From contig JBEBYL010000015.1 in the NCBI GenBank assembly GCA_040391135.1, positions 6,811-70,810 of the forward strand: a stretch of DNA of 64,000 bases, written 5' to 3'. Positions 16,474 through 24,344 of this stretch are shown here, piece by piece (position 1 is the first letter of the stretch; each line of letters opens with the position of its first letter). This stretch comes from G025836975 sp040391135 (lineage in GTDB: Bacteria > Pseudomonadota > Gammaproteobacteria > Burkholderiales > Burkholderiaceae_B). The notes below the pieces were generated by a model. That model saw only the letters and a list, made by a program, of their open reading frames with translations. It did no database searches and had not been told where the DNA came from. The position numbers and the translations under genes were made by a program.

Positions 16474-18927
16474 ATGTCAGATCAAACCACGAATGCCGCC
16501 GCCGCAGCCGGATATGGCGCCGATTCCATCAAGATGCTCAAAGGGCTCGAGGCTGTTCGCAAGCGCCCGGGCATGTACATTGGCGACACGTCCGACGGAA
16601 CAGGCCTTCATCACATGGTTTTCGAGGTCGTCGACAATGCGATCGACGAAGCATTGGCGGGTTATTGCGACGATATCGTCGTAACCATCCATGCCGACAA
16701 CAGCATCTCGGTCAGCGACAATGGCCGGGGCATACCCACCGCCATCCACAAGGACGACGAGTTCCATCGCAGCGCGGCCGAGATCGTCATGACCGAGCTG
16801 CATGCCGGCGGCAAGTTCGACCATAATTCGTACAAGGTTTCGGGCGGTTTGCACGGGGTGGGCGTATCCTGCGTGAACGCATTGTCCGAATGGCTGCGGC
16901 TGACTATCTCGCGCAACGGCCATGTCCACGAAATGGAGTTCCGCCGCGGCGAGCGCGTCGAGCCGCTGGCCGTCACGGGCGACTCCGACGCCACCGGTAC
17001 CCGGGTGCAATTCCTGGCGGACGGCCAGATCTTCGAAAACATCGAATATCACTACGAAATCCTTGCCAAGCGCCTGCGCGAACTGTCCTTCCTGAACAAT
17101 GGTGTCAAAATCCGCCTGCTGGACGAACGCAGCGGCAAAGAAGAAAACTTTGCCTTCCTGGGCGGCGTAAAAGGCTTTGTCGAATACATCAATCGCAGCA
17201 AGACCGTGCTGCACGGCAATGTGTTTTCAGTAAGCACGCAATCCACCGTGGGGGATGCCGAAATCGGCGTCGACGTGGCCATGCAGTGGAATGACAGCTA
17301 TACCGAAACGGTGCTGTGCTTTACCAATAATATTCCGCAGCGCGACGGCGGCACCCACCTGACCGGCCTGCGCGCCGCCATGACGCGGGTATTGAATAAA
17401 TACATCGCCGACAACGAAATGGCCAAGAAGGCCAAGGTCGACACCACCGGCGACGATATGCGCGAAGGCCTGGCCTGCGTCTTGTCGGTCAAGGTGCCCG
17501 AACCCAAGTTCAGCAGCCAGACCAAGGACAAGCTGGTGTCCAGCGAAGTTCGTCCCGCGGTGGAAGAAGCCGTGGCCCGGACGCTGGAAACCTGGCTGCT
17601 TGAGAACCCCAACGACGCCAAGGCCTTGTGCAACAAGATCGTGGAAGCCGCCCGCGCGCGCGATGCCGCCCGCAAGGCCCGCGAAATGACCCGCCGCAAG
17701 AGCGTGCTGGAAGGCGCCGGCCTGCCGGGCAAGCTGGCCGATTGCCAGGAAAAAGATCCCGCCCTTAGCGAAATCTACATCGTCGAGGGCGACTCTGCAG
17801 GCGGTTCCGCCAAGCAGGGCCGCGATCGCAAGTTCCAGGCCATCCTGCCCTTGCGCGGAAAGGTCCTTAACGTTGAAAAAGCGCGCTTCGACCGCCTGAT
17901 ATCCAGCGAGCAGATCACCACCTTGATTACGGCATTGGGCACCAGCATCGGTCCTGATTTCAATATCGACAAGCTGCGCTATCACCGCATCATCATCATG
18001 ACCGACGCCGATGTCGACGGCGCGCACATCCGTACCTTGCTGCTGACCCTGTTCTACAGGCAGATGCCGGAACTGGTCGCGCGCGGCTATGTGTACATTG
18101 CCCAGCCGCCCCTGTACAAGGTGAAGGTCGGGCGCGAAGAGCGCTATCTGAAGGACGATGCCGAAGAAGCGCAATTCATGCTGCAGGTGGCATTGAAGGA
18201 TGCCTCCCTGGTGGTCAAGGAAGGCGCCGAGCCCATCAGCGGCGATGCGCTGGCCGAATTGGCGCGCCAGTATATTGCCGCCGACGCCGTGATCAACCGC
18301 CTATCCCGCTATACCGACATGGCGGCGCTATCGGCCATGGCTGAAGGGGTCGAGATCAACCTGGACGATGCCGAGCAGGCCGCCGCGTCGGCCAAGCGCC
18401 TGCAGGATGCCATCTACGACCCGTCGGTGCCCAATGGCGTCAGCGTGGCCGTCGATGAGAACGAAGAGCAGAATTCCTGGCGGCTGATCCTTAGCCGCAT
18501 GCATCATGGCAATGTGCGGATCAGCGTCTTCGATCGCACTTTCGTGCGCGGTGCCGACTACATGGCCCTGGCCAAGGCGGCCCAGACTTTCACGGGACTG
18601 ATGGGCGTGGGTGCTTTGGTGGCCCGCGGCGAGGGCGACAAGCGCAAGGAGAAATACATCTCCGACTTCCGCGAGGCGATGCAGTGGCTGCGCGGCGAGG
18701 CCGACCGCAGCATCAGCAAGCAGCGCTACAAAGGCCTGGGTGAAATGAATCCGCAGCAGCTATGGGAAACCACCATGGATCCCACGGTGCGCCGCCTGTT
18801 GCAGGTCAGGGTCGAGGACGCCATCGCGGCCGACGAGGTCTTTACAACCCTGATGGGCGACAACGTCGAGCCGCGCCGCGCGTTCATCGAGTCCCATGCC
18901 TTGCAGGCGGGGAATATTGACGTGTAG
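16474..18927 (+). CDS. gyrB: DNA gyrase subunit B
   Basis: An 817-residue ATPase subunit of type II topoisomerase. The GHKL ATPase motifs are VDNAIDEALAGY, DNGRGIP and 'GGLHGVGVSCVNALSEWL'. The TOPRIM motifs are VEGDSAGGSAKQGRDRKFQA and DADVDGAHIRTLLLTLF, and the C-terminal 'QRYKGLGEMNPQQLWETTMDP' is present. The length includes the Gram-negative insert. The gene is intact; a mobile element begins 4 bp after its stop codon, so its own terminator is displaced or missing. Confidence 0.98.
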   Translation: MSDQTTNAAAAAGYGADSIKMLKGLEAVRKRPGMYIGDTSDGTGLHHMVFEVVDNAIDEALAGYCDDIVVTIHADNSISVSDNGRGIPTAIHKDDEFHRSAAEIVMTELHAGGKFDHNSYKVSGGLHGVGVSCVNALSEWLRLTISRNGHVHEMEFRRGERVEPLAVTGDSDATGTRVQFLADGQIFENIEYHYEILAKRLRELSFLNNGVKIRLLDERSGKEENFAFLGGVKGFVEYINRSKTVLHGNVFSVSTQSTVGDAEIGVDVAMQWNDSYTETVLCFTNNIPQRDGGTHLTGLRAAMTRVLNKYIADNEMAKKAKVDTTGDDMREGLACVLSVKVPEPKFSSQTKDKLVSSEVRPAVEEAVARTLETWLLENPNDAKALCNKIVEAARARDAARKAREMTRRKSVLEGAGLPGKLADCQEKDPALSEIYIVEGDSAGGSAKQGRDRKFQAILPLRGKVLNVEKARFDRLISSEQITTLITALGTSIGPDFNIDKLRYHRIIIMTDADVDGAHIRTLLLTLFYRQMPELVARGYVYIAQPPLYKVKVGREERYLKDDAEEAQFMLQVALKDASLVVKEGAEPISGDALAELARQYIAADAVINRLSRYTDMAALSAMAEGVEINLDDAEQAAASAKRLQDAIYDPSVPNGVSVAVDENEEQNSWRLILSRMHHGNVRISVFDRTFVRGADYMALAKAAQTFTGLMGVGALVARGEGDKRKEKYISDFREAMQWLRGEADRSISKQRYKGLGEMNPQQLWETTMDPTVRRLLQVRVEDAIAADEVFTTLMGDNVEPRRAFIESHALQAGNIDV

Positions 18928-18931
18928 GGAT

Positions 18932-19004
18932 TGTCGGTTTTCATAATTAATGAAAATTTCCCACAATTATTGACAACCGATTCCCATAATTAGTGAAAAA
19001 TCTG
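18932..19004 (+). repeat. Left end of the element with three motif copies
   Basis: After the TGTCGG tip, CATAATTAATGAAAA starts at 18942, CACAATTATTGACAA at 18962 and CATAATTAGTGAAAA at 18985. All three point into the element, spaced 20 and 23 bp. Confidence 0.65.
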
Positions 19005-19023
19005 TAGCAGTGCAGATTTGTGA

Positions 19024-19061
19024 ACGGGCTCCGAGACCTACAGCGGAGCCCGTTTCTTTTT
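19024..19061 (+). terminator. Rho-independent terminator just inside the element
   Basis: ACGGGCTCCG (19024-19033) pairs with CGGAGCCCGT (19044-19053), followed by a T-rich run to 19061. It lies about 97 bp after the gyrB stop and inside the element, so the insertion seems to supply gyrB's 3' termination. The 170 bp that follow hold only a possible gene remnant, in which the frame reading MAAEQTEE is interrupted by a stop. Confidence 0.75.
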
Positions 19062-19233
19062 GGCGGTGTGCGTCAAGGTATTCGCCCTGCCAAACAAGCA
19101 GGCAATCGAGCCGCCGTTCCAGAGACCAAAAACTCATGGCCGCAGAGCAAACCGAGGAATAACTACCAGCCCTGAACTCTATACTGGATGAACACAACAA
19201 TGAATCGAATGCTCAAGAAGGTGGGTGCGTGAC

Positions 19234-19889
19234 ATGAAAATCAAACGCCTTGAACGGATGCGCGAATCGCAGCGGAACTACCATCGCCGCTGCCAATGGC
19301 TCATGAAAGACGGGCTCTTCATCCCGCATGTGTATGGGAAAGATCCTTGCACTGCGTTGTCGTGGTGGGACGAGGTAGGCTTTATTCTGGGGGATCGGCG
19401 CGTTATGGTTCATTGGCGGCACCCTCGTAAGGTCTACGAAGATGAAGTCCTGGATCGAGCCTGGAGTCAGTCCGGGGAGCCCCCGAAGCACAACGTCCTG
19501 ACAGAATTCGTACCTCACTACCAACAGGTAGGCCGCTCGCGCAAACGGATTGAGTATTACACTCGACTCGGCCAACGCCGCAGGGCGAAATAGGCGCGTA
19601 TTACGACAGGGTAGAAGCCATCATCAAAACCATGCAGACCAACGGCATTGATTTTGACGTTCCCACCAGTTGGCGTCGTGAGCGACTGTCATGGTCTACG
19701 AGCGTCCATCTCGTCGTACCGCTAGAGGTGCATGATGAAGCCGAGCTCCGGGTCGTGGCTGATCTTGGCAAGCGGCTACTCCAGGGCAAAACGACGCTTG
19801 GCCAAGAGTTTCCCGGGTATTGCTATGGCCGTGATCAATGGCTCGCGGAATGCCCGACCATGAAAGAGGATTTGCGACTCAAGATATGA
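19234..19889 (+). pseudogene. Hypothetical protein gene, apparently frameshifted
   Basis: Two successive open frames look like one protein. The first (ATG 19234, SD AAGAAGG) gives 119 residues, MKIKRLERMRESQRNYHRRC... to RKRIEYYTRLGQRRRAK, and stops at 19593. The second frame is open without any start codon from about 19554 and reads GEIGAYYDRVEAIIKTM before its first ATG at 19632, then continues to 19889 (...LGQEFPGYCYGRDQWL). Coding-like sequence upstream of the only ATG suggests a frameshift near 19570-19600. I do not recognise a domain; 'ALSWWDEVGFILGDRRVMVHWRHP' is Trp-rich. Two overlapping genes, with the second starting at 19632, remain possible. Confidence 0.5.
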
Positions 19890-19999
19890 AAACCACGAAG
19901 TGGACATCTACAGTGATCCGGGTAAAACTCCGCGATACCGCTGCTCGGATGCGTCGACAAATCCATGGGGCATCATATAACCGCACATTGCGGCGATAG
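19886..19999 (+). CDS. Small ORF coupled to the preceding frame
   Basis: A 37-codon ORF (MKTTKWTSTVIRVKLRDTAA...) begins at an ATGA overlap with the stop of the preceding frame. It is basic and has no recognised domain. The rest of the gap to 20176 shows no gene. It may be a gene remnant. Confidence 0.25.
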   Translation: MKTTKWTSTVIRVKLRDTAARMRRQIHGASYNRTLRR

Positions 20000-20176
20000 C
20001 GTGAGCTGATCCGGCACTTTACTCAGTAAAGATGCAAAAATTTATTTCGTTTATCATCCATATGTTGCGGCACTAACTTGCGGTTCAGCGTACTGCCGCA
20101 AAGTAAGCTTTTTCGTATCAATCTATATGCCAGATAAATGCAAAGCATAAAATCGATCGGGCAGGATTTTGGAAAA

Positions 20177-20953
20177 ATGGCGAACCAGAGGATTCAATAT
20201 TCCCCTAATGAGCGCAGTATCCTGTTCGCGGAAACAGGTGGTTTTTGTCCGCTTTGCACATCAGCCATGATGTTTCAAAAGGCAAACTCGAAGCACCCAA
20301 GTACCGGCTACGAGATTGCACATATCTACCCCTTAAATCCAAATGCACTACAAAAAAAGGCTTTGGAAGGCTACCTCGTACCAGATGACCTCAATGCGCT
20401 TGAGAATGTGATTCTGTTATGCCCGACATGCCATACAAAATACGATAAAGATTTCAAGCTCGAGGAGTTCCTTAAGATTCAGGGCATCAAGAAAGGCTAC
20501 CTTCGTGAGACTGAAGCACGAAAAACGGTGCCAGATCATGCCCTTGAGGAAGAGGTGTGCGAAATACTAGATCTCATAGCGAATAGCGATGGGCACTATG
20601 AGGACCTATCGGAGACAAAGTTGGATGTGAGTTCTCTCGATGCAAAGCTTAAGAATATAAGCCCATTGCAAAAGAGAGAAATTCGCTCAAATGTGATCGA
20701 TTTTTTTGTTCCCATTAGAAATCATATCCGCCTTATCGAGCAGAGAGATCAGGCTGTAATACGAATCATCCAGAACCAGGTAAATTCATATTACCTTGTC
20801 ATGGAAAGACAAAGCCCGGGGAATAAGGATGCGATCTTTAATCACATCTCAAAATGGATAAGTCTGAAGTCGGGAAAGACCCTTATGGCATCAAAAATCC
20901 TTACTTCTTTTTTTGTTCAAAACTGCGAGGTGTTTGATGCTGATTCCAACTAA
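20177..20953 (+). CDS. HNH nuclease, effector of an ABC three-component (ABC-3C) system
   Basis: About 258 residues. The N-terminal half is an HNH/ZnF nuclease: CPLC and CPTCH metal-binding pairs, His in 'YEIAHIYPLNP', Asn in 'LNALENVILLC' and the last His in CHTKYDKDF. The C-terminal half (about 110-258) is helical with no known motif and would be the part that links to its partners. The start at 20177 (MANQRIQYSPNERSIL) has AGGA ten bases upstream; an in-frame ATG at 20138 is possible. It overlaps the next gene by 17 bp. In ABC-3C systems (a class defined by comparative genomics) a nuclease, a small middle component and a DUF2326-type ATPase occur together, as here. An anti-phage role is inference. 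Confidence 0.75.
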   Translation: MANQRIQYSPNERSILFAETGGFCPLCTSAMMFQKANSKHPSTGYEIAHIYPLNPNALQKKALEGYLVPDDLNALENVILLCPTCHTKYDKDFKLEEFLKIQGIKKGYLRETEARKTVPDHALEEEVCEILDLIANSDGHYEDLSETKLDVSSLDAKLKNISPLQKREIRSNVIDFFVPIRNHIRLIEQRDQAVIRIIQNQVNSYYLVMERQSPGNKDAIFNHISKWISLKSGKTLMASKILTSFFVQNCEVFDADSN

Positions 20954-21161
20954 ATTCACCTCACTGGAAGAGTCGACGATCTTCAAAATGCGTGCTCTTT
21001 TGAAAAGTAATGCGAGAGAAGAGACAGTATCAGAAGCCATGGAAAGAACAGCAGGAGCATTCCAGGATACCTCGGGATTTCTCCATGCCATGGATGTTCT
21101 TTATGTGCTGAAAATGATCGATTTTGATGCCTCGACCGGTACGATAATTTATGCTAACTAA
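20937..21161 (+). CDS. ABC-3C middle component, small protein
   Basis: A 74-residue protein (MLIPTKFTSLEESTIFKMRALLK...) starting inside the HNH gene's 3' end, with GAGGTG upstream, and overlapping the ATPase start by 11 bp. Helical start and 'FLHAMDVLYVLKMIDFDASTGTIIY' at the end resemble the winged-helix-like middle component of ABC-3C systems, which ends in a short beta hairpin. The call depends mainly on position and size. Confidence 0.62.
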   Translation: MLIPTKFTSLEESTIFKMRALLKSNAREETVSEAMERTAGAFQDTSGFLHAMDVLYVLKMIDFDASTGTIIYAN

Positions 21162-22761
21162 AATAATTTGCCCCTTATTTAATCATGGTGAGATCACATT
21201 CAACCATGGATTGAATGTGATTCTGGGGGATGATGATGCGAAAAACTCTATCGGAAAGTCCTCAGCATTATTGGTCATAGATTTTGCGATGGGAGGAACA
21301 TCTCTACTAGATGACAAGGCTGGCACCATCAAGGCATTAGGACATCACTTCTACAAATTTGAATTTATTTTTGAAGGGAAAAAATATTTCTTTATACGCT
21401 ATACAAACGACTCAAACTTTGCTCACATATGTGATAAAGACTATCAAGAAGAAGATGTAATTACCATTAGAGAATATCGAGAAAAGCTGAAACAACTTTA
21501 TGAGCTAGGCGATTTGAAATGCAGTTTCCGCTTTCTGGTGAACCCATTCATTCGTATTTGGAATAAAGGTTCTCTGGAGCCGGCAGCCCCCTTTCTTGGC
21601 GATGTGAAAGAGTCTACAGATACTGCCATCTCCCGCCTTATCGATCTATTTGAGAAGACCGGCGATATTGAAGAGGAAAGATCCGTTTTAGACGAGCACA
21701 AAAAGAAAAAGGGACTCATATCCAAGTCCATGTCTGCGGAAATTATCCCTAAAATCAATAAAATTCAATACAAAGAGAATCAGCGAACAATAGCTGGCAA
21801 TATGGAAGTGATTGAGACGCTGAAGCAAGGCGTTACGGGGGCACTTAGTGCGTATGAGTCTCTTTTTGATGAGGAGCTCCGTGCACTGCAAACGCAGAAA
21901 AATGACCTTGTTCGACAACGGAGCCAAGTTCAAGCAAAGATTGGTCGAATTAGGTTGGATATCCTAGGTGTGACCCCTAGGCTAACGGCTAACATAGCTC
22001 TTGTTCAGGAGTTCTTCCCCAATGTCGATGCTGGCCGACTTCAGCAAGTTGAGTCTTTTCATCAGAATATCAGTAAGACAGTACAAAAAGAGCTAAAAAA
22101 GGATCTGCAGTCGCATTCTGACCGTGAGACCGAGTTGAGTGCGAAAATTTCCGAATTGGACAGCCGGATTCAAGCTAAGCTTGAATCCAAAGGCGCACCT
22201 AATGATCTTTTTTCACGAGTGCTTGAGCTTAAAACTGTGGTTGACAACGCTGCTGAAGAAAATCGTTTTTATGACATGAGGGTTGCCATTGACAGCGATG
22301 TATTACAAGCAAAACAGCGTCTGGAAGCCATCTATACAGGAATCTTTCTGCACATTGAGTCTGAATTAAATGCAAGGCTTAAGAAGTTCAATGCGGTCGT
22401 GTATGGTCGAGAGCGAAATGCCTCACAGCTCAGAATAAAGAGTTCAAATTCATATAGTTTTTTATCTCCTGAAGACACTGGAACAGGAAAATCGTATGCT
22501 GGCCTAGTCGGCTTTGACCTTGCAATGCTTTCGCTTACAAAATTGCCTTTCATAGTCCACGACTCAGTGCTTTATAAGAATATTGAGGTTAGAGCTACAG
22601 AGAAAATTCTTCGGATACTTGCATGGGCCAGACAGAAACAAATCTTCCTTGCCTTTGATGAGGCAACCAAGTTTGATGTTTCAACAGAAAAACGATTACG
22701 CTCTCACACTGTTTTGAAGCTCAGTGCTAACGATCTGCTCTACAACAAAGATTGGCGGTAG
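21151..22761 (+). CDS. SMC/RecN-like ATPase with DUF2326, ABC-3C core
   Basis: This 536-residue protein opens with an ABC/SMC-type N-terminus, NHGLNVILGDDDAKNSIGKSS, where GDDDAKNSIGKSS is a stretched Walker A loop. A long helical coiled-coil region (about 170-400) follows, then a C-terminal half with SFLSPEDTGTGKSYAGLVGFDLAML and the Walker B-like LPFIVHDSVLY. This is the DUF2326 layout. Such ATPases are thought to sense DNA or protein-DNA states and license the attached nuclease. It overlaps the middle component by 11 bp with no SD of its own, so translation is coupled. Confidence 0.78.
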   Translation: MLTKIICPLFNHGEITFNHGLNVILGDDDAKNSIGKSSALLVIDFAMGGTSLLDDKAGTIKALGHHFYKFEFIFEGKKYFFIRYTNDSNFAHICDKDYQEEDVITIREYREKLKQLYELGDLKCSFRFLVNPFIRIWNKGSLEPAAPFLGDVKESTDTAISRLIDLFEKTGDIEEERSVLDEHKKKKGLISKSMSAEIIPKINKIQYKENQRTIAGNMEVIETLKQGVTGALSAYESLFDEELRALQTQKNDLVRQRSQVQAKIGRIRLDILGVTPRLTANIALVQEFFPNVDAGRLQQVESFHQNISKTVQKELKKDLQSHSDRETELSAKISELDSRIQAKLESKGAPNDLFSRVLELKTVVDNAAEENRFYDMRVAIDSDVLQAKQRLEAIYTGIFLHIESELNARLKKFNAVVYGRERNASQLRIKSSNSYSFLSPEDTGTGKSYAGLVGFDLAMLSLTKLPFIVHDSVLYKNIEVRATEKILRILAWARQKQIFLAFDEATKFDVSTEKRLRSHTVLKLSANDLLYNKDWR

Positions 22762-22808
22762 TAGCAACTTTCGAATAAGAACGCGTCCTCCATTGGAGGG
22801 CAAACATT

Positions 22809-22931
22809 TTGTCGTCGCCAGAGCGAGTAGCAGCTCAGGCCAATATCGCCGACGAGGACCTGGAACAATATATGGATAACTCGCAGGCGGATGTGGGAGC
22901 CTGGACGGAAAGATGCAGGGTAGCTCTGTGA
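22809..22931 (+). CDS. Small ORF between the ABC-3C system and the DUF2971 gene
   Basis: A 40-residue ORF from TTG with a strong GGAGGG (22795-22800) eight bases upstream. It reads MSSPERVAAQANIADEDLEQ and continues to TERCRVAL. It is acidic and soluble, with no known domain. It lies in the 319-bp gap 22762-23080; the rest of that gap shows no gene. It could be a real small protein or a gene relic. Confidence 0.35.
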   Translation: MSSPERVAAQANIADEDLEQYMDNSQADVGAWTERCRVAL

Positions 22932-23080
22932 GTAATGTCATATGGGTGTGTTCCATAAACCTAGATTTGCATTATTAGCTCATACTGACATGCCCAACGA
23001 ATGTGCCTGTTACCTTATCGCCGATATCCTAAACTTACCAAGGAATAATCAATTGGCAAAGCTCTCACCAGGATCTCCGT

Positions 23081-24067
23081 ATGACTGAGCAGGAGAAACA
23101 GCTAACACAAATATTTCTGCCGCACGCGATGAGAGAGTTGGAGCGTGTTCGCCAATCGGGAGTTCGCTTCGCTCATTACACGTCGGCTGAGACAGGACTT
23201 AAAATTCTTCGGTCTGAGAGGATTCTTCTGCGCAACTCAACTTTAATGAACGATTTTTCGGAGATTCGTCATGGAATGGATTGCTTGCTGGCTGCATACA
23301 ATGGGTCGCCGGGAGTTCGGCTCAAGGCGGCCCTTCGGGAAGTTCAAAATGACCTTCCGGAGGTTTTAGAGGCGAATTTTAACGGGAAGATCATTGATTT
23401 TCGCACTGAGACTTATCTTATGTCGGTTTCCGAGCAGGATGATGGTCATGAAGACAAGTTTGGCCGTTTGTCTATGTGGCGGGCATACGCTCCAAAAAAT
23501 GGAGTCGCTTTCATTTTGAACAATAGGCCATTTGTTGGTGAAAGCAACGCATTGAACGCGTTCACCACCCCAGTGGCATATGCAATGCCGGAGGATTTTC
23601 AGCCGGCTTTCCAAGAAGTTGTGCTTTCTATTGAAAAAAATATCGAAACCATAAAGCCGCTCGGCGGGAAACGCGTGCACGACATGTTGATGAATGCCTT
23701 TCGGTTCGCCGTCCAATCCACAAAGCATCCGGCGTTCAGAGAAGAGCGGGAGTGGCGCGTGGTCTATTCTCCGACCCTTCTTTTACAGCCGGACGGGACG
23801 TTGTCACAGCAGCAGTTGACACGGGTGCCGACGGAGATTATGTCGTTAGGAGGCGTGCCCCAACGGGTCTATGCGATCCCATTTCGCGACTACCCAGAGG
23901 ATGGCTTTGAGGGGGCTACCGTACCTGATCTGCTAGATCGTGTATTGATCGGACCTTCGCAAGATAGTTACACCATAGCCCAAGCTTATGTTACTGAGCT
24001 TACTAACTTAAATGTTCCCGACGCGCGTACGAAGGTCGTGGTCACCGGAGTACCTCTGCGACATTAA
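23081..24067 (+). CDS. DUF2971 domain protein
   Basis: 328 residues. The N-terminal half shows the DUF2971 pattern: VRFAHYTSAETGLKILRSERILLRNSTLMNDFSEIRHG (HYTS, a 'S..I.L.N....ND.SE' block), then 'DKFGRLSMWRAYAPKNGVAFILN' and REEREWRVVYSP. DUF2971 proteins often sit in defence islands; their chemistry is unknown, though the fold has been compared to ADP-ribosyltransferases. An AGGA lies eight bases before the ATG. It has its own 5' gap of over 300 bp from the ABC-3C genes, so it may be a separate cargo gene. Confidence 0.8.
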   Translation: MTEQEKQLTQIFLPHAMRELERVRQSGVRFAHYTSAETGLKILRSERILLRNSTLMNDFSEIRHGMDCLLAAYNGSPGVRLKAALREVQNDLPEVLEANFNGKIIDFRTETYLMSVSEQDDGHEDKFGRLSMWRAYAPKNGVAFILNNRPFVGESNALNAFTTPVAYAMPEDFQPAFQEVVLSIEKNIETIKPLGGKRVHDMLMNAFRFAVQSTKHPAFREEREWRVVYSPTLLLQPDGTLSQQQLTRVPTEIMSLGGVPQRVYAIPFRDYPEDGFEGATVPDLLDRVLIGPSQDSYTIAQAYVTELTNLNVPDARTKVVVTGVPLRH

Positions 24068-24108
24068 AAGTATAGCCCGCTCATGTATGTCCATTTCCTG
24101 GATAGGTA

Positions 24109-24246
24109 CCAGATCTTTCATTAATGGTGGGAAAATCTCCGGATTTTTTCAGTAATTGTGAGAGATTTAAAAATTACATTCTCACAATTAATAAAAAAAC
24201 ACTTAAGAATCAATGCCAAGAATTTCATTTAATGTGAGAGCCGACA
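24109..24246 (-). repeat. Right end of the element with motif copies
   Basis: On the minus strand from 24246: tip TGTCGG, then CACATTAAATGAAAT (near 24238-24224), CACAATTACTGAAAA (24160-24146) and CACCATTAATGAAAG (24129-24115), all pointing inwards. One outward copy, CACAATTAATAAAAA, lies on the plus strand at 24182-24196. The innermost copy, with its ATCTG flank, matches the left copy at 18983-19004 at about 18 of 22 bases. From 24247 to the LysR stop at 24345 I see no gene. Confidence 0.65.
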
Positions 24247-24344
24247 AGACTGTGGGCTTGCGTGGGACGCTTGCATTTTCCAGACCGGACTTGGGCAATG
24301 TTCGTCTCATCGCAGGCCCATGGTTTGTGGATTCAGGGCGCAAT

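Larger units (their letters stand above)
18932..24246. mobile_element. 5.3-kb transposon-like insertion with defence cargo, no transposase
   Basis: The element starts TGTCGGTTTTCA at 18932, and its other end, read on the minus strand from 24246, starts TGTCGGCTCTCA. About 21 of the first 28 end bases match. Both ends carry several copies of a CAYAATTANTGAAAA-like motif at 20-30 bp steps, pointing mainly inwards. Short perfect tips beginning TGT plus repeated internal binding sites are the hallmark of Tn7/Tn5053-type (TnsB/TniA) transposons. No transposase, integrase or target-selection gene is inside, so it would have to move in trans. The interior is clearly richer in A+T than the neighbours, most of all at 20100-24200. 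I see no target-site duplication (GGGAT on the left, AGACT on the right). Cargo: a broken gene, two small ORFs, a three-gene conflict system and a DUF2971 gene. Confidence 0.65.

Noticed and set aside
19062..19233. Small gene before the broken cargo gene
   Set aside because: The frame reading MAAEQTEE is stopped after eight codons, then reopens as LPALNSILDEHNN; at most a remnant.
20138..20953. HNH gene as a stand-alone restriction enzyme
   Set aside because: No methylase is present; tight overlap with a small protein and a DUF2326 ATPase fits an ABC three-component system better.
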